NCBI RefSeq assembly: GCF_000003605.2
Contig: NW_003149268.1
Coordinates: 158,501 to 193,699, forward strand
Direction: 5' to 3'
Length of the DNA: 35,199 nucleotides
Origin: Saccoglossus kowalevskii
Taxonomy: Eukaryota; Hemichordata; Enteropneusta; Harrimaniidae
The notes under the pieces are model-generated. The model did no database searches. It had not been told where the DNA came from and saw nothing but the letters and a program-made list of their open reading frames with translations. The position numbers and the translations under genes are program-made. Shown here in pieces: positions 21,961 through 33,700 of the stretch; within the stretch, counting starts at the first letter, position 1, and each line of letters begins with the position of its first letter.

Positions 21961-22245
21961 TAGTGGGCGGTTGTCAACGTGACGAGATTTTTAAAAATTA
22001 CATTTTGTTTTATTACACGTTGACCAATTAAATGTCAGAGATAAACAAATTAACATAAATACTATTAGTAAATTTCCACATAACTGTGTTAATGCCATAC
22101 ATTATGTTGATATTCAAACATATAGTAATATTCGAATATAATACAAATAATGTATTATACTTTTATTTTATTATGTCTTAATGGGTTTATGCAAATTACA
22201 ACTCAAAACTAAATTCAGCATTGTATATGCCAATTCCGCCAAATC
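21961..22245. other. GH3-C 3-prime flank
   Basis: AT-rich sequence after the stop. No AATAAA is seen close by. ATTAAA at 22027-22032, 67 bp after the stop, is the likeliest poly(A) signal. Nothing else is recognised. Confidence 0.45.
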
Positions 22246-22321
22246 CATAGCGCCACAGTCATCACATAGCGCCACAGTCATCACATAGCGCCACAGTCAT
22301 TACATAGCGCCACAATCGTCA
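22246..22321. repeat. 19-bp tandem repeat, four copies
   Basis: The unit CATAGCGCCACAGTCATCA is repeated four times head to tail. The last two copies have point changes. It starts about 285 bp downstream of the GH3-C stop codon. Confidence 0.92.
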
Positions 22322-22781
22322 ATCTGTGCGTTAAAGTGCGCTTCTAATTTTGCGTAAACAAATTGTTCGCTACTCGCGTCGTATACGTCACATGGGACCC
22401 ATGTCGAAAACGTCGCTGTGCGACAACTGTTGCGCTTCAAACATGGTGCAATTGGGAGAGTAATCGCAAATGAGGCAGATGATTTCACTAAACATTCTTT
22501 TATACAATGTAAACGTAAAAACCCATCAGTCGTATTTCTGCGTATTTACGATTCATACAAGAAAAACAACCCCTGCCAACGAACTGATAAAAATGTATTG
22601 CCACAGTGAATATTTCAAAACATACAGATGAAACATACTACATTGTTCTGACTGATTAAACATAATTAAAGCTGCATTTTATTTGTATGATTGTACAATA
22701 ATAAAACATAATTGTGTTCAAATCATGTATGAGGGGTGTTTTCATTGCGGTTCAATTGGAACCGCTACTTATAGGACACAT

Positions 22782-22842
22782 TATTTTACTGTTTACTGTA
22801 AACTGTTTTACTGTAAACGGTTTTACTATTTTACTGTAAAGG
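22782..22842. repeat. Short tandem repeat TTTTACTGTAAAC
   Basis: Three to four imperfect units of TTTACTGTAAAC, itself palindromic (GTTTACTGTAAAC), run directly into the family-1 element that follows and may have been its insertion site. Confidence 0.6.
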
Positions 22843-22968
22843 GCGGTAGTCGTTGTGTCGCGTCCTGTTCGATATCGAAAACATAGCGACGTATACAACG
22901 CGTGTAAAGTACATTATTTATTTACATGAAATTCGAACACGCGCTGTGCGATGACCACCGCGCTTTAA
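22836..22968. mobile_element. TTAA-type inverted-repeat element (family 1, copy e)
   Basis: It starts GTAA-AGGGCGGTAGTCGT and ends GACCACCGCGCT-TTAA. The left TTAA has become GTAA, or the end has slipped into the neighbouring repeat. The interior matches copy b (1123-1242), including ACGCGTGTAAAGTACATT and CGAACACGCGCTG. Confidence 0.75.
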
Positions 22969-23184
22969 TTATAGACAGAATGATTTTGACGCGACATATT
23001 GCGATATTCGCCTTTGTTTTATGACATATCCTGCGTTGATGATATCGCCATAGCCAGGGATTTTAACAATTTATCAGACTATCTGAGCGAGTTACAGTCC
23101 AGTGAAATGTATGTATATGTTATAGAGAGTCGACAAGGGGTATTTTCGTAAGCTGTAATCAATTGGTTTTATATTCGTAATAAT

Positions 23185-23411
23185 TGCGTTGCGTTGCATT
23201 GCATTGCGTTGCGTTGCGTTGCGTTGCGNNNNNNNNNNNNNNNNNNNNNNNNNNNNNNNNNNNNNNNNNNNNNNNNNNTTGCGTTGCGTTGCGTTGCGTT
23301 GTGTTGTGTTGTGTTGTGTTGTGTTGTGTTGTGTTGTGTTGTGTTGTGTTGTGTTGTGTTGTGTTGTGTTGTGTTGTGTTGTGTTATGTTGCATTGCGTT
23401 GCGTTGTGTTG
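23185..23411. repeat. GTTGC / GTTGT pentanucleotide array with an assembly gap
   Basis: Units of GTTGC grade into GTTGT and back, interrupted by 50 N at 23229-23278. The true length is unknown because the gap lies inside the array. Open frames across it on both strands are repeat artefacts. Confidence 0.93.
23229..23278. other. Assembly gap (50 N)
   Basis: Fifty consecutive undetermined bases. The round size suggests a placeholder rather than a measured length. Confidence 0.99.
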
Positions 23412-23419
23412 TGTTGTGT

Positions 23420-23579
23420 CAGTGGCGGATCCAGAGGGGGGCCAGTCCCCCCCAAACGCATGACGATTCATACCATCTGGATCACGCATAGCGTTTCTGC
23501 GATTTACGCTCCGTATATCTTAAGCGAAGCTTGGAAAACCCCCCCCCCACCCCAATACATTTTGCTGGATCCGCCACTG
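23420..23579. mobile_element. hAT-like non-autonomous element with 8-bp target duplication
   Basis: It has terminal inverted repeats CAGTGGCGGATCCAG and CTGGATCCGCCACTG, exactly complementary over 15 bp. The flanks TGTTGTGT at 23412-23419 and 23580-23587 are identical 8-mers, the duplication size typical of hAT transposons, although the array it sits in could supply the match by chance. The 160-bp body has no transposase. Confidence 0.82.
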
Positions 23580-23720
23580 TGTTGTGTAGTGTATGCCGAT
23601 CAAATTTAACGTACTGTAACATGATGGCATGTAACGTAGTACAGTGATACATGATGTTATGTAACGCAATAAATGAGAGCCGATCAAATGTAATGTAACA
23701 TGATGTAATCACAATACTAG

Positions 23721-24440
23721 TACAATGCAATTCGATCAGTCATAAAGCAGTGTAACGTAATACAATGCGATTCGATCAGTTATAATGTAATGTTCTGTAA
23801 TACAATGCGATTCGATCAGTTATAATGTAGTGTAACTTAATACAATGCAAGTCGACCAGTTATAAATTAGTGTAGCGTAATACAATGCAAGTCAATCAGT
23901 TATAATGTAGTGTGACGTAATACAATGCAAGTCGATCAGTTTTAATGTAGTTTAACATAATACAATGCAAGTCGATCAGTTATAATGTAATGTAACGTAA
24001 TACAATGCAAGTCGATCAGTTATAATGTAGTGTAGCGTAATACAATGTAAGTCGATCAGTTATAATGTAATGTAATGTATTGTAATACAATTCAAGTCGA
24101 TCAGTTATAATGTAATGTATTGTAATACAATGCAAGTCGATCAGTTATAATGTAATGTATTGTAATACAATGCAAGTCGATCAGTTATAGTGTAAGGTAT
24201 TGTAATACAATGCAAATCGATCAGTTATATTGGAATGTATTGTAATACAATGCAAATCGATCAGTTATAGTGTAAGGTATTGTAATACAATGCAAGTCGA
24301 CCAGTTATAGTGTAAGGTATTGTAATACAATGCAAATCGATCAGTTATATTGGAATGTAACGTAATAGAATGCAAGCCGATGAGTTATAATGTAGTGTAA
24401 CATAATACAATACAAATAAGCCCATTATTATGTAATGTAA
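23721..24440. repeat. 40-bp minisatellite, about 17 copies
   Basis: The unit reads TATAATGTAATGTATTGTAA followed by TACAATGCAAGTCGATCAGT. Register is kept over most of the array with one small insertion near 24065. The later copies show alternating variants (TATAGTGTAAGG and TATATTGGAATG), which points to duplication of multi-unit blocks. The TGTAA pentamer recurs inside the unit. Confidence 0.9.
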
Positions 24441-24770
24441 CGTTAAACAATGAATTGTTATTTGATGCAAGGTAATACAATTCAAGCCGAGCAAATATAA
24501 TGTTTTGATGAAATGTAATACCATGTGAAGTGTAGTGCAATGCAATTCAAGATAATGTGATTTAGTGTGATGTTATGTAAATGATGTTATGTATTGTGGT
24601 GTAACGTAACGCAATATAACATGATACAATGTAACGCAGAATCATGGAAGTCGACAAAATGTAATGATGAGAACGAAATGTGATATAGTGTCATATCATG
24701 TCATGAAATGTTATGTTTTGTAACAGAATTTAATGCATGTCGACTAATTGTATTGTAATGTAACAGCAGA
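24441..24770. repeat. Diverged continuation of the minisatellite
   Basis: Scattered TGTAA, GATGTTATG and AATACAAT phrases continue beyond the regular array but lose the 40-bp register. No coding content. Confidence 0.55.
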
Positions 24771-26339
24771 TGCATCTTACAGCAGTTTTGTTTGTTTTGT
24801 GTAACCATTTAAAGCAAAATAGCAAGTTAGTTAACTGATTGTTTCATCTTCCATGTGTATATCCTAGAAACGTTTACTCATATGATCTCCCTATCCAGGA
24901 ATCGTAAGTGTTGGTTTTAACTTAAGTCGTCTTGCGTGTTCGAAATTGAAATAAGACGAGTTTTGAGTTTGCATTTTCGCTATCAATATGGCTCCAACAT
25001 TTCACGTTGACACATTTTCGATACATAGTTTTTTATAATTTTCAAAAAATTAAGTAAGTCAATGTATTCATATTCCGCAAACTTGGAATACTATACGTGT
25101 AGATGGTATTGAAATTAATGTGTCTGCGTCTACGAGCCTGAGTAGAAATTGGTACTTCGTCCGCTCAGCAATAAATATTCTATCTGACTAAATGGTGCGT
25201 GATTTATGCTATTATTTGGCGTAATATATTCTGTACATTGGTCACGTGACTACATGTGTCTGCAAATCATTTACGCAAACGTGTGGTCAAACTGCTGGAC
25301 CAGACCAAAACAACTGAATGTCACAAGATTGAAATCTGCGAGCAGTGTGAGTGCGCCATCCATTGGCGACAATTGTCAGTAAGATGCGTTGAACGGCGTA
25401 AAAGGGTGTTTTTTCTCAGTAAAGCCGGAAACCTCGAGACGTCCGGCATTTAAGTTCAATTTACACCAACATTATGGTGAAAAAAATATTGAAAATTACT
25501 CGGTTTGATATATTTTTCAGCTGGCCAAGGTTTTGAGTCATATATATTATATTCCACTGATGATGTTCAAGGGCAGTTACTTCTTTCTAAAACCAGTTTG
25601 CTATCGTTGTTCTCAAGCTGTGTTAAATCGTTAACAATTTCAGTGTTTCTGATATTTCACCCTGCAGTGGGGTCTCATGGTATGTATTTTATTTAGTTCC
25701 TATAATACAATGTATTGGTTTCACTCGTGGCTTTCCTTGGTATACATAGACGATGATAGATAATGGTGTAAAATAATGATAATTTTTTGTTTATTTTTAT
25801 ATGTCAAGAAGTATTTTAAAAAATAATATTCAATAGTTAGTTACGGCTTATTTAATTATATCACCCCAACAGATGACACAGTCTGGCCAATAAACCGATT
25901 CGTTGAAAACACAGTTGAAAACACAGTGTCTGATAAACACTCATGAAGTGATTAACGTACACATTGACGTCTATAGCAGTATGCTCGTAATTTGTGGGTA
26001 TCAGAAGTTTTTTTTTTTTTTTGGATCATGTCATGTTCGCGGAGGCGGCGGTTTAAACATCAATACAAGTCTGAATAGTCAGTGTTTTTCGTAAAATTTG
26101 GGGATTGAGGAAACAACTTAAAAACTCAATAAACATAGTGGCGATCGAAAAGAAATGAGAACATACATTATATAAAGCTGTGTTTTGTTGCTGAATAGCG
26201 CCCAGCTTGAAAATAACTCATTATTATTTTGATGAAGGTACATTCATTTACTAGAGTCAACTAGCAGAAGGCGTGGTTAGCATAAACTAATTACTTCGAA
26301 TTGTTTGTGTACATTTCGTCTTCGATTGTCAGTGAAACA
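24771..26339. other. AT-rich spacer, no gene supported
   Basis: It contains a run of 17 T at about 26007-26023. A short open frame near 25256-25453 lacks an ATG and a family resemblance. The upstream control region of the next gene should lie at its right end. Confidence 0.5.
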
Positions 26340-27260
26340 ATAGAGAACGTCAGTCCCCCCCTCCCATTTCAGTTGATTCATCCCTTAGTGTTTCTGTCTA
26401 AGGTTTCATGTAGGCGAAAGTGTGCAGCGAGGAATATCATTGTGATCTCAGGTAAATTACAACAGAATTTTTAATTCGTAATGCATTCATGATTTATTTA
26501 TTATATATATTTGCATTAATTAACATAATCACTCTCGTTGAGGGCGCGGTATAGCAGTAACGATTTAACATTCGGGCCCAAAGCGCGATTCAGCTGGAGC
26601 CCTGGAAGCCTTTAAATATTTTTATAATAACGCTGTTATTACTCGTAATTTTCAAACTAGAAAATGTGTTCTAAAATGTCGATTTTTGTGTGTTTTTACA
26701 GTCGTCAATGTGAAGATATCTGCTCATTACGTCAACAGCCATCCCAGGATGCATTGCTTTCGCCGGGGACAAAAAGAAGAGAAAAGAAAAAGCTTTACAG
26801 AAATATGGCGGCTGTCATGGAATTAGCTCCAATCTCAGTCCCATTTTAACCACAAGAACGTCACATATTGCAGAGTTTCTGGTTTTCCACTATAGATGGA
26901 CATTGGCAGAGTGTGTTGATAACACTTCTAAATATATTCGGTATGTCCATGGGCAATTTAATTTTCTCGTACCGGGGAATTTTCCACCGTTTTTCACTGC
27001 GGATATTTTTACAACCTGGCTGTGTCACGGCAACATAAAGGCCGGGAACCGTGCTAGGCTGTCGTGGGAAATAAGCTTCAGTTTCAGGGGATTCCTAACC
27101 CTAGGCTCACTGGTGATTATTACTGTTTCAGGTCTGTATCTTGTTCAGAGAAATCAACGAACGGTTGTTTTCGGCGAAAAGGTGTGGGGTTTACGGTGTT
27201 GTATTCGGATGCAGCCCTTGAGTAGCGTGTTTCTTTACACGTCGGTGTACCAAATGAGAT
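26340..27260 (+). other. Probable 5-prime leader (untranslated) region of the Met-Asp-Lys gene
   Basis: A plausible first non-coding exon ends at 26450 (CTCAG|GTAAAT). A second exon begins at 26702 after TTTTTACAG and would run to 27269. It contains an upstream ATG (26806) with a 14-codon frame, and a 184-codon frame without an ATG (26714-27268). The exon model is inferred from splice consensus only. Other splits are possible, for example an acceptor at 27131. Confidence 0.4.
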
Positions 27261-27796
27261 ATGGATAAGGTGAGGATTGCTCTATAAATTCCAAAGTAGT
27301 TCGTCTGCTGTTTTTGTCCCATCTCTACTACAATCATTAACACGAGGCAGTACAAGCATTTCGCTCACAACTCATGGTTTTGCTTTTTTTTTTCCCCACG
27401 TACACGCTTCATGTTTGTACTTGCGAAATGGCGACTGCGTTGTCAACATATTTTGCTCGTGCTATTTGTCACCCTTTCGCTAGTAATACATGTTGTTTTG
27501 CATGGTTTTTGCGTATTTTAGTTTCCCTACCTCGCTGACGGAGATGCTAGTCAAATATTTCCCCAACAGCTTGGCCGTATCCCACATGAATATGCCAGTT
27601 TTCCGCCCAGTTTTTCACCGAGCAGCAGCACCACCACCGAACCACTACCCCAAGACTTCATTAGTGACTATGGTCTTTACAAGTTTCCCTTGCCCTCTCA
27701 ACCCCAGGTTGGCCGGGAGAAAAATTCAGCTCCAGGTGTGGAAGAAGATGAAGTCAACAGCGAACAGCAAACATCAGAAGGAAGTGGCGCTTCCAG
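27261..27796 (+). CDS. Unrecognised protein, N-terminus only (exons 27261-27269 and 27522-27796)
   Basis: The start codon gives Met-Asp-Lys, then a good donor AAG|GTGAGG. After a 252-bp intron the acceptor TATTTTAG|TTT continues in phase with FPYLADGDASQIFPQQLG. The 275-bp exon stays open for 91 codons plus 2 bases, although an in-frame stop (TAG) lies at the acceptor itself, and ends at TCCAG|GTAAAG. The translation is protein-like: aromatic and Pro-rich (HEYASFPPSFSPSSSTTTEP), then DFISDYGLYKFPLP, then an acidic, Gln/Ser-rich tail (GVEEDEVNSEQQTSEGSGAS). It looks disordered, as in the N-terminus of a nuclear regulator, but I do not recognise the family. An in-frame TGA lies six bases before the ATG, supporting this start. 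The exon has no Met, so ATG-based scans miss it. The gene continues beyond the window. Confidence 0.7.
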
Positions 27797-30700
27797 GTAA
27801 AGCACGTTTCCATGTTTTTTTTTTTTCACCTTTCATTTTTTCCCGCGACATTTTACTAGGACTCGACGTTGTTTACATGTGGTAAAACACGTGGAAATTT
27901 GTAACATGTACTAGGGAAACCCGGAAGTGAATGTTTTCCAGTTTTTAGTGATCGGTTTTCTGTTATTTTGAAGGTTTTCTTGAGTATTCCTGCATTTGTT
28001 TGTGCAACTTTTGTGGAGTTCGTTTTGGTGATGTATAGGTCTTCAAACATTTCTGGGTTTATTTCTGTGTTTTTGACGGCTCTTCTGCCCATACCCATTC
28101 AACAATGCATTGTTTACCACATGTCATTTAGTCATCCTATTGCAAAATGATATTTTTTGGCACAAAAGAACTGATTTCCAGAAATCAGCATCTGATCATC
28201 CCAGAAGGATAGAACAATGTTTTAACAAGTCTTAGCTGGATTTGTTTCATTTTTAGAGTTGTAACCCACAGTTAAGGTAAAATCATACAAAACTGGCACT
28301 TGTCTGGGTCAATGCAATCATCACTAACTTCATAATGGTACTTTTACTGTTAAAGAAAAGAGTGGATCTTTTTAAGCAGTTTGTCATTAAGCAGTTCCTC
28401 TCAACAACAAAAATTGAGCATTTTTGAAAGGCATTTTTGTATTTACCTGCCATGGGTAGTTAGCGTTTGAACATTCAGTAAATAGTTTCTTTTTAATTCA
28501 TTCAATATTGTTCCATTAAAGCTTCCTGATAGATTTGGTCACATCTAAACACTAATAACCCTTGCAGCCATTCTTTGTTTTACCATTCACCTTTCAGTAT
28601 ATCTGCAAATAAGCTGCCTTCTTCATGATGTTCAACCTCTCGATCGGAGGACTTAATAGTGCTTGTATTTTGCTATTTGTGTATCAGAAAATAGATAAAT
28701 CAGTTTTTTCTTCTTTAAAAATGTGTCTATTTACCAGTCTGCCATGGAATGCTTTGATGCAATGCAATGGAATGTAATATTGCCTGAGATTAATATGAAT
28801 TTCAGTTCAAATATTTTCCAAAAATTCGCTAGTATTTTACTTTGTATAATCTCCTATAAAGTCATTAGTTGTACACATCTACATTTTAAAACATGCTTTT
28901 GAATATATACCTGTTTATATAAATACTTTGATATCTGACCTTTCGGTCTGTTGTCTGTACTGGCTTTTTCCTCATATAGACTGGCTTTTTCCTGCCACTT
29001 TTCAGAAAATTTTCAACTTTTTTGCAGAGTCATCACTGCCACCATTCCTCACGTGTTTCCCTTGATAACCCACACTTGAATAGCAATCTGAAGTGAATTT
29101 TAGCAAAGCCACATCAACAAAAATGATTTTTTGTTGTTTTTGTCAGTCATCGTGCAGTCTTTATTGTCCTCCATCTTGAATTACTAACATAGCTGTTACA
29201 AACGTGAACAACAACAAGCTTCTTTTCCAGTCTCCTAAATAGTTTGGCTACTTTTGGTTGGCCATTTAACTGAACTGACATGCTGAGATTTTAAGATTTT
29301 GCTATTTTTTTTCAAAACAATTTCATGCTTGGTAGTTGCTTCAATCAATTAATTCTTCACTCTTTCATGTGCTGCGTCATAACATGGAGCTATTAAAAAG
29401 ACAGACCTTCAGGTTTCATGTAATGTTCTGGTTAAAAAAAACAAGTGAGATTGTGAACTCACTAGATCTTAATTTCTTAAGACCCTCTGTTTAGGTAAAA
29501 TTTCCAAACAATTTTTGTTGCTTGTACATATATTTTTTTTATTTGTATTTCTAATCTAGTCTCTTTTCATGCCATGAATTGTTGAAGTGGTTGTCTTTTT
29601 TGACACGCTTGCCAGGGTAGCCATTTTGTTTTGTTTTCTACTTACTTTATTTGTAGGTTCTTTTAATATGATTGTCCAGGCAATACATACACTGAAATAT
29701 GTTTGTACATAGTTTTTGTGAAAATTTCCCTGAAATTATTCAACTTGAAGGATTTTTTGATTTTATTAGAGTAATGGGTCAGATCGTTGTATTTTTACAT
29801 CGTGACCTTTGGTACTCCTATAATTCCAAGCATTGTTCTTGTGATTGATATGATAATCAATCTGTTTTTGAGGGTAAAAAAAAGGGCATGCTTGTCTGAA
29901 AGCTTTTGAAATTATTTTTACAAATTTGTATATCTTTTTAAAGAAATTTACAAGATTGACGATGCAGTAATAATCAGATTTTTTTTGTAACAAATCTTCA
30001 ATGGCTTCATAGTTTGGTTTTAGTTGATTCTTTATAAGTAGGTCAGGTGTGTTTCTGTAGCTGTTTGTGTCCAAAAACACCATAACACATGCATGTTTGC
30101 TGTGGTACAGAGAAAGAAATCATCCCCCACCTTCCTAATATTTCACTTAGTACTATATACATTGCAGTTACAGGAAAGCACACTGGTCATCAGATCAAAC
30201 AGGTGACAAAATATGTACATCTCATTCTATCATTGATAATAAAGACACCAATAGTAGTTTTATGATTAATTATGATAGCTATGTGAATATCTTGGTACCT
30301 ATTATCTATATTGCAGGTTTGCAACACATGTTCTGTGCATCCCCTTTACAATTAATGTATTAAATGAAATGACCTTTCTATTTATACCCAGACATCAGTT
30401 CTTGGTAAACAAATCCTAGTTTGCATTTGAATATCTGTTGGTAATCATCGAATTGCTAGCAACGCTGATTGGTTACAATTTAACCCTAGGGATGCAGGCT
30501 GTATTGGTGACTGTCTCTCAAAAATTGGCCATACATTTATCACATTAATATCATACATATACTTTATCATGAATAGGCAGGGTATTCTTTTGAAATGGAA
30601 ATGTTGCCAATGAAGCAACACTGTTCCTAGCTGTTGTTCCCTCTGGTGATAATTTTGCTGATCTTGCAGTATTATTGAAAATAACCTAAATTATCAATGT

Positions 30701-33700
30701 GAGGGTATGTTAGATTTATGCAATCCCACCTGTAGGAATGTGCAATGTCTATTTAGTTAATATAAGGGCTGTGTAAAGACGCAATACTGTGAAGTTTATG
30801 TTTTAGGTACGCTGTTAGATGCCAGTAATACAGTACTGTGTTTTGTTTGTTTCTGTTGTTTCTCATCTTAGTGGCAGCGCTTTCTAATTTCATGTTATAG
30901 GAAATAGTGAGCAAGGAGTCGATCACAGTTTATGCAGACACCACAGTTTATGCAGACACAACAACAAATGCAGCCCTATAGATGCACATGCACAAGTTTT
31001 CCTACAGTTAGCATGCTCCAATAGTGATCATGTTGGAACCCTTGGTTCGTGTGCATGACTGGCAGCTCATACAAGAAATTATGTAGTATCTTTAGTGCAT
31101 ACCTGCAGTCAGCATGTACAAGAAAACGATTGCGTTTTTCTATTCTCATTTGTTTCTCGATTCATATGTTACTGTATTCATTCTTATTTTGTATGCCTCC
31201 TCGCTACCACTTGTTGTATGAAGATCACCATTCCTACCCTCCCCACCCCATATTCCAAACATTGCTGCATGATCATGTTCCCACTAACACAGTGTTAAAC
31301 TGTTTTTTGGAATGTTTCTGTAGCAGTTTAGTAGCCTTTATTTCCTGTATTCCCGGTCCTTTCAGTCTCCAGTGTTAAAATTGTTGTGTAGACAAAAACT
31401 GACAGGCAGGCTTACATAGCATTAAAATTTCAGGTGGCGTGTTTTCTCAGAAGAGCTGGTTTATTCTACATTGCTTGTTGAGGGGCCTTCAGAGGACTTT
31501 TTGGTCCTGTTGTTATTGTCTGATGCATTTTGTTACATTTTTTACGTTGTTTCAGATGAGACTAACTGTTCCTAAAAGCATTGTACGACAGGAAATAAAA
31601 TCTCTGCTTTGCTATTAACTCATTAACTTACATTTTTACTAAGTTCCCAAATTAATTTGACATACCAAACCTTTTGCACAAACATATTATTTTTGTTTGT
31701 ATTATGGAAATTACCACGAAAGAAATGTGCGATTGAATTTCTTTTGGAACTGTATTCGGGTATCTACACTTTGCATCTAATTTAAAATGAACTGTGTTGG
31801 GTACTTCTCAGTGTTGCACACACTATCCTGTTATTTAAACTCTCTCGAATGTTCTAGAATATAATAATACATGCCAGAAGGGGCCCCCTGCAGGTCAACA
31901 ATAGACTGTGTTGGCCAGCCCACCTAGATAGCAACTGTCAATACACTAGCTAACATTCCAGGTTACTGAGAGTTCAAACCATGACCTTTGACCTTGCCTT
32001 GTTACCCACAAAATTTGTTATATTTTTATTGTCCAGTTTCTTCAGGTTCTTCTTTTTCTTGAATTTATTTTCCAAATTGAAGCAAATATAATACGTACAA
32101 GGCATATAGAGTAGGTTGTGTTTTTGTCGTCTGCTAGCTTCACGTACATGTGCTTCCAACTGGGTTTTGCTAAGAGTACAGTGTTTGTTTTGATGAAAAA
32201 TGTATGAAAATGCACATTTTTGGTATTTCTGTTTTTTTAAGTCTTGCAACATTGTTTAGTCTCTACTTTCTTGTAAAAATCACAAAATTTTACTGAAATC
32301 CGTAATTTTTTTCATTGATGAGATTTTTAGTTGTAATCATTCTACTATAGTAATACGTGCAAGAGCATTTTCTTAACTATTTTTAAGTTTCAAGTTGAAA
32401 AATTACTTTTCTGCTTGTAAAATAAAACAAAATCTGTGTTGCATTTCACATTATGGCATATTTGCTACAGTGCAGCAGGGGCCTCAAAGGGATTTTTCAA
32501 CATGTGCAATTTTTTTCATTGATGAGAAAATTTGGTGTCTCTCTACAATCTTACGCTTTTACTATAGGTTCTATGGGATATAACATTACAAAAACGTTTC
32601 TATATTATTTCAGTGTTATTTATGTAAACTGTTCCAAATTATTAGTAATTTTTTTCTTCTTTTAGCATTATTTTCAGTGTAGACTTCGATACTAGTTAAT
32701 TTTAAATATTTTAAGGAGTTATTTTTACTGATTTGGTAATAATTGTACCTATTTAAAACTTAATATTTAACTTTTTGTCCTGAAGTTGGCCAAATAAGGT
32801 TGTTGTGGATATTGCATATGTATTTATTGGTTCACATTCTTAAGGGACCCCAAAAAGGAACATGTAGCCTATTTATGCTTGTGATTGCACATTTAAATTT
32901 TCATTTTCAGCTTCATACAGTATTTCAGTATTTTCATAGATGTCTATGACGTTGCAGCACCATTGGGCTACATGTCTAAACTCTAACGACCCTGATGTAG
33001 TTTGGATAAAGTTGCTGTATCTGGTGATAGTCATATGCTAGTATTAACCGCTGTATTTCCCTATATCTTCAGTTTGTAAATTGTAGTGTTTTTCTCCCCT
33101 GCTTTTCAATTTTGACCTGTTTTGCTCCGTTGGTGGCTATCTGGTATAGAATGGCGTGTATAAAATCTAAAAAGACAACTTACATCAGTGTCTGTCTTAT
33201 AATTATATTTCTTTGTGTCAACCTTCAAACTTGCCTGACTGCAGTAAAAAATAGATATTTAATTTATGCTAAAATACCATGATTTTAGTTGTATGGCTGA
33301 TTGACATGTTTATTCATAAGTATCTTGATTTCTGTGTTTGATTACTAACTGGGCCTCATAAGATGTTTTTCATTTCAATATTCAACTTGCAATAAACAAG
33401 CATTTTTAGGGCCAATCACATAAAATTAATGTTTTCCCCTGTATCGACCCATAACTGAGAAAGGTGCACTGCTAACTTTAAATGGAGTTTATAATCTGCT
33501 GTAAAACACTGTGAATGGATGGATGTACCCACTTTTTTGAGACTATTCTTGTGCGTGCGACTTGAAACGTGTACTTATTTGCATATGATTGTGCAAAATC
33601 TGCACTGCTGAGAGATTGAAACCACAAGAGCTTGTTAGAATATACTCCAAAGTATAGATTCTGAAATCAAGGCCAATACATGTACCTAGAGGATGTGTTG

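Noticed and set aside
23092-23609. Several overlapping frames across the N gap
   Set aside because: They are translations of GTTGC/GTTGT repeats and undetermined bases.
23721-24440. CRISPR-like array
   Set aside because: The 40-bp units are directly abutting with no unique spacers, and the DNA is eukaryotic.
25256-25453. Open frame of 65 codons with Cys and Lys/Arg content
   Set aside because: It begins at GTG with a stop just upstream, has no splice-site support and no recognisable family.
29766-30083. Minus-strand open frame of 105 codons in the large intron
   Set aside because: AT-rich composition (Lys, Asn, Ile, Tyr), opposite to the host gene, no motif and no splice support.
31049-31378. 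Open frame of 109 codons in the large intron
   Set aside because: Composition follows the T-rich strand (Phe, Leu, Cys, Ser) and no family features are seen.
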